Positions 44,009-52,328 of a stretch of 64,000 nt of DNA are shown here, piece after piece. The DNA is from Deltaproteobacteria bacterium (GTDB lineage Bacteria; Lernaellota; Lernaellaia; JACKCT01). Made by a program: the position numbers and the translations under genes. Location: NCBI GenBank assembly GCA_020633895.1, contig JACKCT010000010.1, positions 93,480 through 157,479 on the forward strand, read 5' to 3'. Under the pieces are notes generated by a model, which saw nothing but the letters and a program-made list of their open reading frames with translations, did not search any database and was not told the origin of the DNA. Position 1 is the stretch's first letter. Each line of letters opens with the position of its first letter.

Positions 44009-45364
44009 CTAGCTTCGGTTACGTGAGCCCCGAGCGCCTTTTTTTTCGCCCCGCTTTTTGAACTGCAGGCGAATGGGCGTCCCCGTGAAATCGTCCGATT
44101 CCCGGATGATCCGCAGCAAATAGCGCTCGTAAGAGAAATGCACCCCCTCGGGCGCGTTGGTGAACAACACGAACGTGGGCGGGCGAACGGTGGGTTGGGA
44201 GGCGTAATAAATCTTGAGAGGGCGGTTTTTGACGATCGGGGGCGAGTGGGACAGCATCGCCTTTTCGATCAGCCGGTTGAGCGGCCCGGTTTCCAGACGG
44301 CGGTTGTGGGCCTCGGCGACCTTCTCGATCATGGGAAAGAGCTTCCTGAGCCCCTTGCCCGTTTTCGCGGAAATCTCCAGGCGGGGGATGAACTCCCAGT
44401 GGCGCAGGCGAAAGTCGATCTGCCGGTCGATCTCCTTGCGCCATTCCAGGATGTCCTCGATCTCGTCGATTTTGTTGAAGACCCAGATGACCGCCCGGCC
44501 CCGGTCGATGGCCTCCTGCGTGACACGCAGCATCTGGTCGGAAAAGCCCTCCGGGGCCTCGCCGAGCACCAGCGCCACGTGGGCCCGCTCCAGCGCCCGC
44601 AGCGACTGCACCACGCTGAATTTTTCCAGCTTGAAACGCACCTTCGCCTTGCGCCTTATGCCGGCGGTATCGATGAGCAGATAGTCCTTGTCGTTGATCC
44701 GAAAGGGCACGTCGATGGCGTCGCGAGTCGTGCCCGGAATGTCCGAGACGATCAGTCGGTCGTCGCCGATGAGCCGGTTGACCAGCGAACTTTTACCCAC
44801 ATTGGGCTTGCCGACAATGGCCACCCGCGTCTGCTTGGCCGCCTCGGTGTTGTCTTCCTCGCGCTTGGGATCGTTGGGAAAATACGCCAGAACGTCGTCC
44901 TGCAAATCCTCAACGCCGATATTTTCCCTCGCGGAGATCATGTACAGCTTCTCGACGCCCAGCTTGTAGAACTCCGCGGCGTCGAAGTGCGTCTGCTGTC
45001 CTTCGACCTTGTTGACGGCGAAAAAGACCGGCTTGTCGACCTTGCGCAGCTTTTCGGCGATGTCCTCGTCCTCGGGCATCAGGCCGTCGCGTCCGTCCAT
45101 CAGGAAGATCACCACATCCGCCTCGTCGATGGCGAAGTTCACCTGCTCGACGACGCGTTCGATCAACTCGTCCTGGGCCTCCAGGGAGATGCCGCCGGTG
45201 TCCACCAGTTCGAAGGTCTTTCGCCCCTTCTTCACCCGCGCGTAATGCAGGTCCCGGGTGACGCCCGGATAGTCGTCGACCAAGGCCTTGCGGGAGCCGG
45301 CCAAGCGGTTGAACAGAGTGCTTTTGCCGACGTTGGGTCGGCCGACGATGGCGACGAGGGACAT
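44009..45364 (-). CDS. der: GTPase Der (EngA)
   Basis: The 451-residue protein carries two tandem GTPase domains, VAIVGRPNVGKSTLFNRL (about 4-21) and RVAIVGKPNVGKSSLVNRL (about 178-196), then a KH-like C-terminal domain. It acts in assembly of the 50S ribosome. The first domain has NKVEG in place of NKXD, and the second has GEAPEG where DA-EG is usual. These are modest changes in nucleotide contacts. The start at 45364 places the first G1 motif at the N-terminus, as in all Der proteins. Confidence 0.94.
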   Translation of the reverse strand: MSLVAIVGRPNVGKSTLFNRLAGSRKALVDDYPGVTRDLHYARVKKGRKTFELVDTGGISLEAQDELIERVVEQVNFAIDEADVVIFLMDGRDGLMPEDEDIAEKLRKVDKPVFFAVNKVEGQQTHFDAAEFYKLGVEKLYMISARENIGVEDLQDDVLAYFPNDPKREEDNTEAAKQTRVAIVGKPNVGKSSLVNRLIGDDRLIVSDIPGTTRDAIDVPFRINDKDYLLIDTAGIRRKAKVRFKLEKFSVVQSLRALERAHVALVLGEAPEGFSDQMLRVTQEAIDRGRAVIWVFNKIDEIEDILEWRKEIDRQIDFRLRHWEFIPRLEISAKTGKGLRKLFPMIEKVAEAHNRRLETGPLNRLIEKAMLSHSPPIVKNRPLKIYYASQPTVRPPTFVLFTNAPEGVHFSYERYLLRIIRESDDFTGTPIRLQFKKRGEKKGARGSRNRS

Positions 45365-45434
45365 GGGGGATCGTGTCTCGCTTTTGTTAATCGGGAACCG
45401 ACCTTGCGGCCTTGGCCATCCCGGCAATGGACGG

Positions 45435-45539
45435 TGTCATCCTGGGCCTTGGCGAAGGATCTGGCCACGTCCCCGCAAAAATTCGGCGTTGCCATTGTTC
45501 CAGGTTGAACCCGGATTCTTCGCGTTGCTCAGAATGACA
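45435..45539. repeat. TGTCATTCTGAG-type hairpin element
   Basis: Left arm TGTCATCCTGGGCCTTGGCG (45435) and right arm CGCGTTGCTCAGAATGACA (ending 45539) are inverted versions of one motif, 105 bases apart end to end. The same pair occurs at 62291-62408, and a single arm at 2196. It fills the gap between der and era (45365-45562). Confidence 0.75.
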
Positions 45540-45562
45540 AACTTGGTCGGAATTTGACCGTC

Positions 45563-46486
45563 TCAGTTATATCCCAAATGATCCAGCGACTTCTTGTCGC
45601 GGCTCCAGTTCTTGCTCACCTTCACATGCAGTTTCAGAAAGACGCGGCCGTCGATGAAGCGCTCGATCTTCTCTCGGGCGGCTCGGCCGATTTCGCCGAG
45701 CATGCTCCCCTTGGCGCCGATGATGATGCCCTTCTGGCTGTCCCGCTCGACGTGAATCGTCGCGTGGATGCGCGTCAAATCGTCCCGGGACGCGGGTTCG
45801 AGATACTCGTCGATCACCACGGCGGTCGAATAGGGGATCTCTTTTTGCGTTTTGAGGAAGACCTGCTCCCGGATCATCTCCGCGACCAGAAAACGCATAT
45901 TCGCCGTCGTCAGGTCGTCCCGGGCGTAATACGGCGGCCCGGACGGCAGCAACGCCACCATCTTCTCCACCAGCTCGGGCACGTTCTCGCCGCCCATGGC
46001 GCTGATCGGAAAGACCTCCACGAACGGGCACAGGTCCTTGTATTCCTCGATGCGCGGCAGCAGCGTCCCCTTGTCGGGCACGGCGTCCACCTTGTTGAGC
46101 GCCAGCAGCGCCGGTTTGCCGGTGGACGCGATCTTCTCGGCCAAGGCGACTTCCGCCTCGGTGGGCGGCGTGCGGGCGTCAACAACGAAGAGCACCACGT
46201 CCGCGTCGGCCAGCGCCCGAGCGATTTCCTTGTTCAGGTATTTGTTCAGCTCGTTGATCTCGTCGCAAACGCCGGGGGTGTCCACGAAAATCGCCTGGGC
46301 CGTCTCGGTGTTGTGAATGCCCAGAATGCGGTTGCGCGTGGTCTGGGGCTTGGGCGTCACAATCGCCAAGCGCTCGTGGAGGATCTGGTTGAGCAGCGTC
46401 GACTTGCCCACGTTGGGCAGGCCGGTGATGACCACATAGCCGGACGAGAAATTCTCGAAATCGTCGAGCCCGGACGCGTCGTTCAC
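45563..46486 (-). CDS. era: GTPase Era
   Basis: The 307-residue protein has one GTPase domain (GLPNVGKSTLLNQI G1, QTTRNRILGI G2, DTPGV G3, NKVD G4) and a C-terminal KH domain with GIIIGAKGSMLGEIGRAARE. It binds the 3' end of 16S rRNA and acts in 30S maturation. The start is GTG overlapping the rnc stop in a GTGA, the widely conserved rnc-era pair. Confidence 0.95.
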   Translation of the reverse strand: MNDASGLDDFENFSSGYVVITGLPNVGKSTLLNQILHERLAIVTPKPQTTRNRILGIHNTETAQAIFVDTPGVCDEINELNKYLNKEIARALADADVVLFVVDARTPPTEAEVALAEKIASTGKPALLALNKVDAVPDKGTLLPRIEEYKDLCPFVEVFPISAMGGENVPELVEKMVALLPSGPPYYARDDLTTANMRFLVAEMIREQVFLKTQKEIPYSTAVVIDEYLEPASRDDLTRIHATIHVERDSQKGIIIGAKGSMLGEIGRAAREKIERFIDGRVFLKLHVKVSKNWSRDKKSLDHLGYN

Positions 46487-47205
46487 CGACCGGCCCCTTC
46501 GCCCGAGGCGGCCGCGGCGTGCTTGGCCAGGGCCGACTTGGCCGCCTGTTGCTCGGCCTCTTTTTTCGTTTTGCCTTCGCCCAGACTGACCACCTCGCCC
46601 AGCACCAGAAGTTCGACGATGAAGCGCTTGTCGTGATCCGGGCCGATCTCCTCGACCACCTGGTACTCCGGCGCGACACCCGATTCGGCCTGCGTGATCT
46701 CCTGCAGGCGCGTTTTATAATCGATCATCTTATAGCTGCGCGTCTCGCCCTGCACCACCGCGTCGAACTGCACCCGCACGAACTCGGCGGCCACCTCGAA
46801 TCCCCGGTCCAGGAACATGGCGCCCAGCACCGCCTCGTACACATCGGCCAGGATGCTGTTTTTCTCCCGGCCGGAGGTGTGGGCCTCGCCCCGGGACAGG
46901 CGGATGAAAGGCCCGATGTTCAGCCGCCGCGCCAGTCCCGCCAGCGAGCGCTTATTCACGATCGATGCCCGAAACTTCGTCAACTCCCCGGCGTCCATGT
47001 CGGGAAACGCGTCCCAAAGCACACGGGAGATGGCCAGCTCCAGCACCGCGTCACCCAAAAACTCCAGGCGCTCGTAATCCCCCGTCTCCCGCTGATTGCC
47101 GTACGAGCGATGGGTGAGCGCCTGCACCAGCAGGGAGCGGTCGTGGATCTCCACGCCCATGCGGGCGCAAAGCTCATCCAGATTTTCGTTGTGATCCAGG
47201 CTCAT
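46483..47205 (-). CDS. rnc: Ribonuclease III
   Basis: The 240-residue protein has the RNase III signature ERLEFLGDAVLEL (about 45-57), a second acidic motif NSILADVYEAVLGAMFLD, and a C-terminal double-stranded RNA-binding domain (GEGKTKKEAEQQAAKSALAK). It processes rRNA precursors and other double-stranded RNA. Long hairpins of the repeat families in this genome are possible substrates; that is an inference. Confidence 0.95.
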   Translation of the reverse strand: MSLDHNENLDELCARMGVEIHDRSLLVQALTHRSYGNQRETGDYERLEFLGDAVLELAISRVLWDAFPDMDAGELTKFRASIVNKRSLAGLARRLNIGPFIRLSRGEAHTSGREKNSILADVYEAVLGAMFLDRGFEVAAEFVRVQFDAVVQGETRSYKMIDYKTRLQEITQAESGVAPEYQVVEEIGPDHDKRFIVELLVLGEVVSLGEGKTKKEAEQQAAKSALAKHAAAASGEGAGR

Positions 47206-47291
47206 CGTTCATCCCGTCTTCCCGAACGGCCCCGACGCGGCCCGTCGCCGCCCGAAGCCCGAGGCGTAATGACACCAATTCGCCGAAAGTG

Positions 47292-47732
47292 TCAACGTCG
47301 CGCCGGTTCGTTCTCCAACGCGGCCGACAGCTTTTTGGGCGCCATCGCCCGGTAGCTTTCCGTCATCCACGCGCAAATCATGTCGGCGGGAACGTCGTCT
47401 CCCGGCACAAATCGCGACGTCACCCAGCCGGATCGGCCCAGGTTGTAGCCGGTCGGCTCGGCGAAGGGGAGCATCAGCACCCCTTCGGCCGACTCGGGCA
47501 GTTTCAGGGACACCGTCAGATCGTCCCCATCCGAATGCACAAACGCGAAGGTCTTTCCCCGTACCTTGTACGCCGGTTGCCCCCAAGGAAATTCCTCCAC
47601 CGCCTCGGGCAGCGACAAAGCGTGATCCCGCAGCATTTTCGTCACGCGTCGCCAAGTTGCCTTCGACACTGCTTTCGACACTGCTTTCGACGCTGCCGTC
47701 GACACTGTCGTCGACGATGCCTTGGCCGCCAT
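47292..47732 (-). CDS. MmcQ/YjbR family protein
   Basis: The 146-residue protein carries the YjbR fold: LSLPEAVEEFPWGQPAYKVRGKTFAFV, LKLPESAEGVLML, GWVTSRFVPGDDV and CAWMTESYRAMAPKKL. The fold resembles a DNA-binding domain but the role is unknown. The N-terminal 25 residues are encoded by a 12-bp tandem repeat that gives KAVS-type units; the copy number may vary. The ATG at 47732 is preferred over an open frame to 47801. It stands alone with its stop 86 bases from the start of rnc. Confidence 0.75.
   Translation of the reverse strand: MAAKASSTTVSTAASKAVSKAVSKATWRRVTKMLRDHALSLPEAVEEFPWGQPAYKVRGKTFAFVHSDGDDLTVSLKLPESAEGVLMLPFAEPTGYNLGRSGWVTSRFVPGDDVPADMICAWMTESYRAMAPKKLSAALENEPARR
47658..47729. 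repeat. Six tandem 12-bp units inside the YjbR gene
   Basis: Units of TGCTTTCGACAC type start at 47658, 47670, 47682, 47694, 47706 and 47718, diverging towards the ATG. They are in frame and encode the (KAVS)-like N-terminal tail. Confidence 0.8.
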
Positions 47733-48035
47733 GCTCGAACCCCGCTTCGGATGATTCGGTATGATAGCCGGACGCAAGCCGATTGGCGAGATCGAACACA
47801 AAACCGACCGGAATCGCTTCGAAACCGGTATCGACCATGATCCGCGCCATATTCGTCGCGGCGCGGGCCTGTTTTAGTCTCCTTGTCGCCGAGCGGCGCG
47901 CGGAACCGCCGCCGAAGACCGCGTGTCATCCCTTGACGACAAGGGGTAACGGCCCCCTCGCGGTTGACACGCGCGCCGGGGGCCTTAACTTTCTGACAGT
48001 GGCCGCGACAAGTCGCTGCCGGGAGGTCTATCGAA
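47733..48035 (+). promoter_or_regulatory. Intergenic region with zinc peptidase promoter
   Basis: This 303-base gap between divergent genes has no supported ORF. TTGACA (47964-47969), a 16-base spacer and TAACTT (47986-47991) form a likely promoter for the zinc peptidase, about 38 bases before its start at 48036. The rest shows nothing recognisable. Confidence 0.5.
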
Positions 48036-48719
48036 ATGCCGATCATGTTCGACGGAAACTATCTGCTGCTGGTGCTGTTGCCGGGACTCATCCTGGGCGG
48101 CTGGGCCCAGTGGCGGATCAAGCACAACTTCCACAAGTTCTCGAAGGTCGCGTCCATGCGCGGGCTGACGGGCGCCCAGGCGGCGCGGCTGATGCTCGAC
48201 CGGGCGGGACTGCATAACGTGGGTATCGAAGGCATCAGCGGCAAACTGACCGACCATTACGATCCCCAGGCGCGGGTGCTGCGCCTGTCGCCGGATGTGG
48301 GCAACAGCAACTCGCTGGCGGCCATCGGCGTGGCCTGTCACGAAGCCGGGCACGCGCTGCAGCATCAGGCCAAATACGCGCCGCTGCAGTTCCGCAACGC
48401 CCTGGTGCCGGTGGTACAGCTTTCCAGTTCGCTGATGTGGCCGCTGCTGATCGCCGGTTTCCTGCTGGGGATTTCGGGCCTGTTCAAGGCGGCGGTCATT
48501 CTGTTCAGCTTCGCGGTGCTCTTTCACATCGTGACGCTGCCCGTCGAATTCGACGCCAGCAGCCGCGCCATCAAGGAAATGGCCAACGACGGCATCCTGA
48601 TGGAGCAGGAAATCGGCGGCGCCCGCAAGGTCCTCAACGCCGCGGCGATGACCTACGTCGCCTCGACGATCGTCGCGATCCTGAACCTGCTGTATTACAT
48701 CGCGCTGTCGCGGCGTTAA
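48036..48719 (+). CDS. YugP-like zinc metallopeptidase (Zn_peptidase_2)
   Basis: The 227-residue membrane protein has an N-terminal helix (about 8-25), the HEXXH-type zinc motif in GVACHEAGHALQHQ (about 98-111), and two to three further helices (LWWP-region, AVLFSFAVLFHIV, YVASTIVAILNLLYYIA). The VEFDASSRAIKEM segment is typical of PF04298. The substrate is unknown. ATG follows GGGAGG. A terminator lies just downstream. Confidence 0.85.
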   Translation: MPIMFDGNYLLLVLLPGLILGGWAQWRIKHNFHKFSKVASMRGLTGAQAARLMLDRAGLHNVGIEGISGKLTDHYDPQARVLRLSPDVGNSNSLAAIGVACHEAGHALQHQAKYAPLQFRNALVPVVQLSSSLMWPLLIAGFLLGISGLFKAAVILFSFAVLFHIVTLPVEFDASSRAIKEMANDGILMEQEIGGARKVLNAAAMTYVASTIVAILNLLYYIALSRR

Positions 48720-48745
48720 CTCTCACGGCGCTAAAACCGGACGTC

Positions 48746-48862
48746 GGGTGCCACACTCTTAGGCCGCCATCGGCGGCCAAGGGTGTGTGCTTTTTCATTT
48801 TACGAAAACCGACCCTTCACACCTTCTCTCGAACGAAAGTTCTCGCGAAAGTGTGGCACCCC
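48746..48862. repeat. GGGTGCCACAC inverted-repeat element
   Basis: GGGTGCCACACTCTT (48746) and AAAGTGTGGCACCC (ending 48862) are inverted copies. Within it, 48818-48860 matches 52138-52181 in reverse complement (CACACCTTCTCTCG and CTCGCGAAAGTG blocks). It lies between convergent genes, right up to the stop of sppA. Confidence 0.75.
48752..48796 (+). terminator. Intrinsic terminator after the zinc peptidase gene
   Basis: CACACTCTT(A)GGCCGCC pairs with GGCGGCCAAGGGTGTG around ATC, with one bulged A, and TGCTTTTTC follows. The hairpin is the left part of the GGGTGCC repeat element, so a repeat appears to serve as a terminator. Confidence 0.75.
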
Positions 48863-48868
48863 CGTTGC

Positions 48869-50593
48869 CTACCAGAGATCTCCGTCCGACGAACGCACCC
48901 AGAACGGCAGGAGCATCGCCGGGGCCTTGGCCAGGATGCGCACCAGACCGACAAGGGGCGCCACATCGGGCAGCAGGGCGCTCGCGCCGGAGAATACCTT
49001 GGCCGACTCGCTGAATCCGCCCAGGGACGGCGACGGCACGAACGGCGCGCGCAGATATTCCACCATGAGCACCTGAGCATCCTTGCCTGGACGGGTTCCG
49101 GCGCGTTTTGACGCCTCGGCCAGGGCATCGGCAAGGCCTCCGGCGGCGTCGACCAAATTCAATCGCATCGCCTCGGTCCCGGTGAACACGCGCCCTTGGG
49201 CGGCGGCCTCCACCTTCTGCGCCGACAGCCCCCGCGCCGCACCGACCTTGCGTTTGAAGTCCAGATAAAATTGGTGATTAAGCGAACGCATCCGCTCCCG
49301 CTCCGAATCGGTGAACGTGCCGTAGTCCGACAGGATGCCCGCGTTTTGCCCGATGGCGTAGCGCTCCTTTTTCACCCCCAGTTTTTCGTACAGGCCCTTG
49401 AGCGACACCTTGCCCGAGATCACGCCGATGGACCCGGCCACCGTCGCCCCCTCGGCGAAAATCACCGTCCCGGCCATGGACAGGTAATACCCGCCCGAGG
49501 CCGCCACGTCGCCCATGGACACGATGACCGGCTTCTTCTTTTTGAGCCGTTCCAGCGCCCGATGGATGATGTCGGAGGCGAACGCCGACCCGCCCGGCGA
49601 GGAGACGCGCAGCACGACCGCCTTGATGTCGTCGTTCTTGCGCAGGGCGTCGATGACCTCGACCAGTTGCCGGGGCGAGATATTGACCGATCCCCGGTCG
49701 TTGGATTTCTCCACGATCGGCCCCGCCGCGACCAACACGGCCACCTGGGGTTCGTTTTCGAGCATCGCCCGCAGCATCCGCGCCCGCTCGGCGTACCGCG
49801 CCTGCTTTTGCAACGGGATGGTCATCTTCTTGCCGTATTTCTTGCGATGGGCCTTGAGCACTTCGTCCCGATAGGCCACCTCGTCGACGATGCCCGCCGC
49901 CTTGGCCTCCTTGGACGTGTACGGCGCGCCGTCGATCCAGGCCGTCACCGTCTCGGCGCTCACGCCCCGGCCGGACGCGATCATCGCCGTCAGCTCCCCA
50001 TGCAGCCCTTGCACCAGGTCGTCCATCATCTGCCGGGCGTACTTGGTCGGGCCGTTGCGGGTGAACATCTCGGCGGCGTTTTTATACTTGCCTTCGTTGA
50101 GCAGGTCCGCTTCCACGTCCAGCTTCTTGAGCAGGTCGCCGAGAAAGACGCTTTCCATCGCCAGACCCGTGATGAACAAGCTCGACGGCGGCGGCAGCAC
50201 GATCTTGTCCGCCTGGGCGGCAATCAGGTAATCCCGAAGCCCCCCGCCCTCCAGAACGCACGTCACCTTTTTGCCGGATTCCCGCAGGGCGCCGATCAAA
50301 CGGGCCACTTCCTGCGCCCGAGCCAGCCCCAGCCGGTTGTCGGAGATCGTAACAATCGCCGCCTCCACCTTGGGGTCCAGGCGGGCCATCTCCAGGCGGC
50401 GGACCAGTTGGGGATAGGAGGTCTTGGCCCGCGAAAAAAAGCGCCAAGCCGAGACGGGCTGGATTTCGGGATACGACCCCCGAATGCGCAGGGAAACGAC
50501 GCGATAATGCCGCCAACGGGCAAAGAGCCGATCGATCAAAAACACCGGCACCAAAACGGCGAACCGCAGGATTTTCTTCAAGATACGACGCAC
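48869..50593 (-). CDS. sppA: Signal peptide peptidase SppA (long, 67K-type)
   Basis: The 574-residue protein has an N-terminal membrane helix and two tandem S49 domains. The catalytic Lys is in the first (LNEGKYKNAAEMFT, about 200) and the catalytic Ser in the second (VSMGDVAASGGYYLSMAG, about 385). This division across two repeats is the design of SppA-A tetramers, which cut leftover signal peptides in the membrane. The GTG at 50593 with AAAGGA was chosen; the open frame continues upstream without a ribosome site. A C-terminal extension of about 60 residues goes beyond the usual end. Confidence 0.88.
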   Translation of the reverse strand: MRRILKKILRFAVLVPVFLIDRLFARWRHYRVVSLRIRGSYPEIQPVSAWRFFSRAKTSYPQLVRRLEMARLDPKVEAAIVTISDNRLGLARAQEVARLIGALRESGKKVTCVLEGGGLRDYLIAAQADKIVLPPPSSLFITGLAMESVFLGDLLKKLDVEADLLNEGKYKNAAEMFTRNGPTKYARQMMDDLVQGLHGELTAMIASGRGVSAETVTAWIDGAPYTSKEAKAAGIVDEVAYRDEVLKAHRKKYGKKMTIPLQKQARYAERARMLRAMLENEPQVAVLVAAGPIVEKSNDRGSVNISPRQLVEVIDALRKNDDIKAVVLRVSSPGGSAFASDIIHRALERLKKKKPVIVSMGDVAASGGYYLSMAGTVIFAEGATVAGSIGVISGKVSLKGLYEKLGVKKERYAIGQNAGILSDYGTFTDSERERMRSLNHQFYLDFKRKVGAARGLSAQKVEAAAQGRVFTGTEAMRLNLVDAAGGLADALAEASKRAGTRPGKDAQVLMVEYLRAPFVPSPSLGGFSESAKVFSGASALLPDVAPLVGLVRILAKAPAMLLPFWVRSSDGDLW

Positions 50594-50831
50594 TTCGATG
50601 TCCTTTCCGATCGCCGATAAAGCCCGTGGGCCGAGGCGATCGCCGTGGAATCGGCAACATAGCCCGTGTCCCCACGCCCCGGCAATGCGCGACAACCCAC
50701 GACCCTCGATGCCGCGGGCGTCGGCGCGGGAACAAACCCTTCACGAGTATGGCCGATCGGCCGATGAAACCCTAGCCAACACCCCGGCATTTAAGGCAGA
50801 ATTAACGGTCAATGCGCGCAAGGACGGTCCC

Positions 50832-52028
50832 ATGTCGACCATGATCGACATTCTCAGTCAGATCCCCCGGCTCAACGCCAATGTGGACTTCGCCGAATTG
50901 GAGGTGGAGCTTACGGATCTGGACACCCAGCTCATCTCCCGCATCAACGGGTTGATCAACATCCACGAACTGTCCCACCGCCTGCGCATCCCGGCTCCCC
51001 AGGTGCTGGAGGTCATGACCAAGCTCGTCAAGCACGACCTGGTCTACTTCGACAACCCCCGCGTCGCCGACCGCCTGCTGGGCCGCCTGACGGATCTGGA
51101 GCCCCTGGAACCCGAGTCCGAGATCGAACCGGCGCCGGATTTCGTCGACGAATTCGAGGCCGAACCGACCCCCGCGAAACCGGATCTGAAGCTGGTCACG
51201 CCGGCCGAGCCCGCCCCCAGGCCCCTGGAGCCCCGCCCCGCCCCTCGCGGCGACGCGGCCCAACTCATCGACGCGACGCAGTCCGGCGAATGGGACATCG
51301 ACACCGTCTTCGCCGTGTTCGTGGAGATGCATCGGGAGCATGCGACCGGGGTGCTGCGCGTCTACCGGGACGACCTGACGTACAAGGCCGTGTACTTCGC
51401 CGACGGCGAGGTGGTGCAGGTCCTCAGCCAACCGTTCAGCCCGGGGGAGACGTTGGGCCGGATGCTCCAACGCATGGGTCGCATCAGCGGCGACGACGTG
51501 GTCAATTCCCTGCGCAAAAAGAAGCAGTCGGGCGTCGGCCAGGGCGAACAGTTGGTCGGCATGGGCCTGATCACCGCGGAAGAGTTGCCGTCCCTGTTTC
51601 TCAAGCAGGCGGAAATGAAACTGCGCGATATCATGGATTGGGGCGGCGGCAAGTGGGAGTTCTTCCCGCTGGCCGACATCTCACCGCGCATCCCCCAGAC
51701 GCCGGTGCCGTTGGCCAAGCTGCTGTTCAACGTCTGTTTCAAATACTACGACTTCAAACGCATCCCCCACACCGCCGCCCATGACGTCGCCCGAATGTAC
51801 GTCTCCTATTCGGAGGAACCGCCCTTCGACATCGACGAATTCACCGACGCCGGGTATCTCCAAAAGTTCAAATCCGTCCTCGACGAACAGGACGAGCCGA
51901 TCAAGAAACTCGCCACCCTTTGCCGAAAAACCGTCGACCAGATGGACGAACTGGCCTGGACCATGAAACTCGTCGGCATGGTCGACTACCTCCCCCGCCC
52001 TCGAAAACGAGCCGAAACCATCGTCTAG
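50832..52028 (+). CDS. DUF4388 (PATAN)-like domain protein
   Basis: The 398-residue soluble protein has an N-terminal winged-helix-like part (about 15-75: FAELEVELTDLDTQLISRINGLINIHELSHRLRIPAPQVLEVMTKLV), an acidic/Pro-rich linker, and a DUF4388-type domain (about 155-330: TGVLRVYRDDLTYKAVYFADGEVVQVLSQPF, then GEQLVGMGLITAEELPSLFLKQAEMKLRDIMDW). A last helical part (SVLDEQDEPIKKLATLCRKTV) follows. DUF4388 is common in myxobacterial signalling and motility proteins. The start ATG at 50832 has AAGGA; earlier frame extension lacks any domain. Function unknown. Confidence 0.7.
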   Translation: MSTMIDILSQIPRLNANVDFAELEVELTDLDTQLISRINGLINIHELSHRLRIPAPQVLEVMTKLVKHDLVYFDNPRVADRLLGRLTDLEPLEPESEIEPAPDFVDEFEAEPTPAKPDLKLVTPAEPAPRPLEPRPAPRGDAAQLIDATQSGEWDIDTVFAVFVEMHREHATGVLRVYRDDLTYKAVYFADGEVVQVLSQPFSPGETLGRMLQRMGRISGDDVVNSLRKKKQSGVGQGEQLVGMGLITAEELPSLFLKQAEMKLRDIMDWGGGKWEFFPLADISPRIPQTPVPLAKLLFNVCFKYYDFKRIPHTAAHDVARMYVSYSEEPPFDIDEFTDAGYLQKFKSVLDEQDEPIKKLATLCRKTVDQMDELAWTMKLVGMVDYLPRPRKRAETIV

Positions 52029-52137
52029 GCCGCGTAGTCGCGGCGGACTGACGGATGCCAAGGCATCCTGGCGCCGGCGCGTGGGTGAACACCCCGTGGT
52101 GGACGTCGCTTCGCTCCGACCTTCATAAAAATCGATC

Positions 52138-52305
52138 AGGTGCCGCACTTTCGCGAGGCCGGAGGTCGAGAGAAGGTGTGCTTTGCGATGTCCGACCCGC
52201 GAGCTGCTTGCCTCGCCGCAGCCTTGGCGAAGGCGGATCAGCACGGGGTTGCCGAGCCGATCGATTCATCGAAAGATTTGGACCGCTTACGCACCCGCGC
52301 GGCCC
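52138..52305. repeat. Composite repeat block in the 52029-52328 gap
   Basis: The 300-base gap between convergent genes has no ORF of its own. 52138-52181 (GGTGCCGCACTTTCGCGAGG) is an inverted match to 48818-48860. 52190-52305 (GCCGCAGCCTTGGCGAAGGC onwards) matches 2268-2372 in the same order, including the sequence CTTGGCG...GGCGGATCAGCACGGGGTT. Two families are therefore stacked in one gap. Confidence 0.7.
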
Positions 52306-52328
52306 CGACGCGCACGAATCCCGTGCAT

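Noticed and set aside
44009-45364. Der G4 motif NKVE as a sign of inactivity
   Set aside because: All other GTPase motifs are intact in both domains and the gene sits in a normal housekeeping run; a conservative Asp-to-Glu change is not enough evidence.
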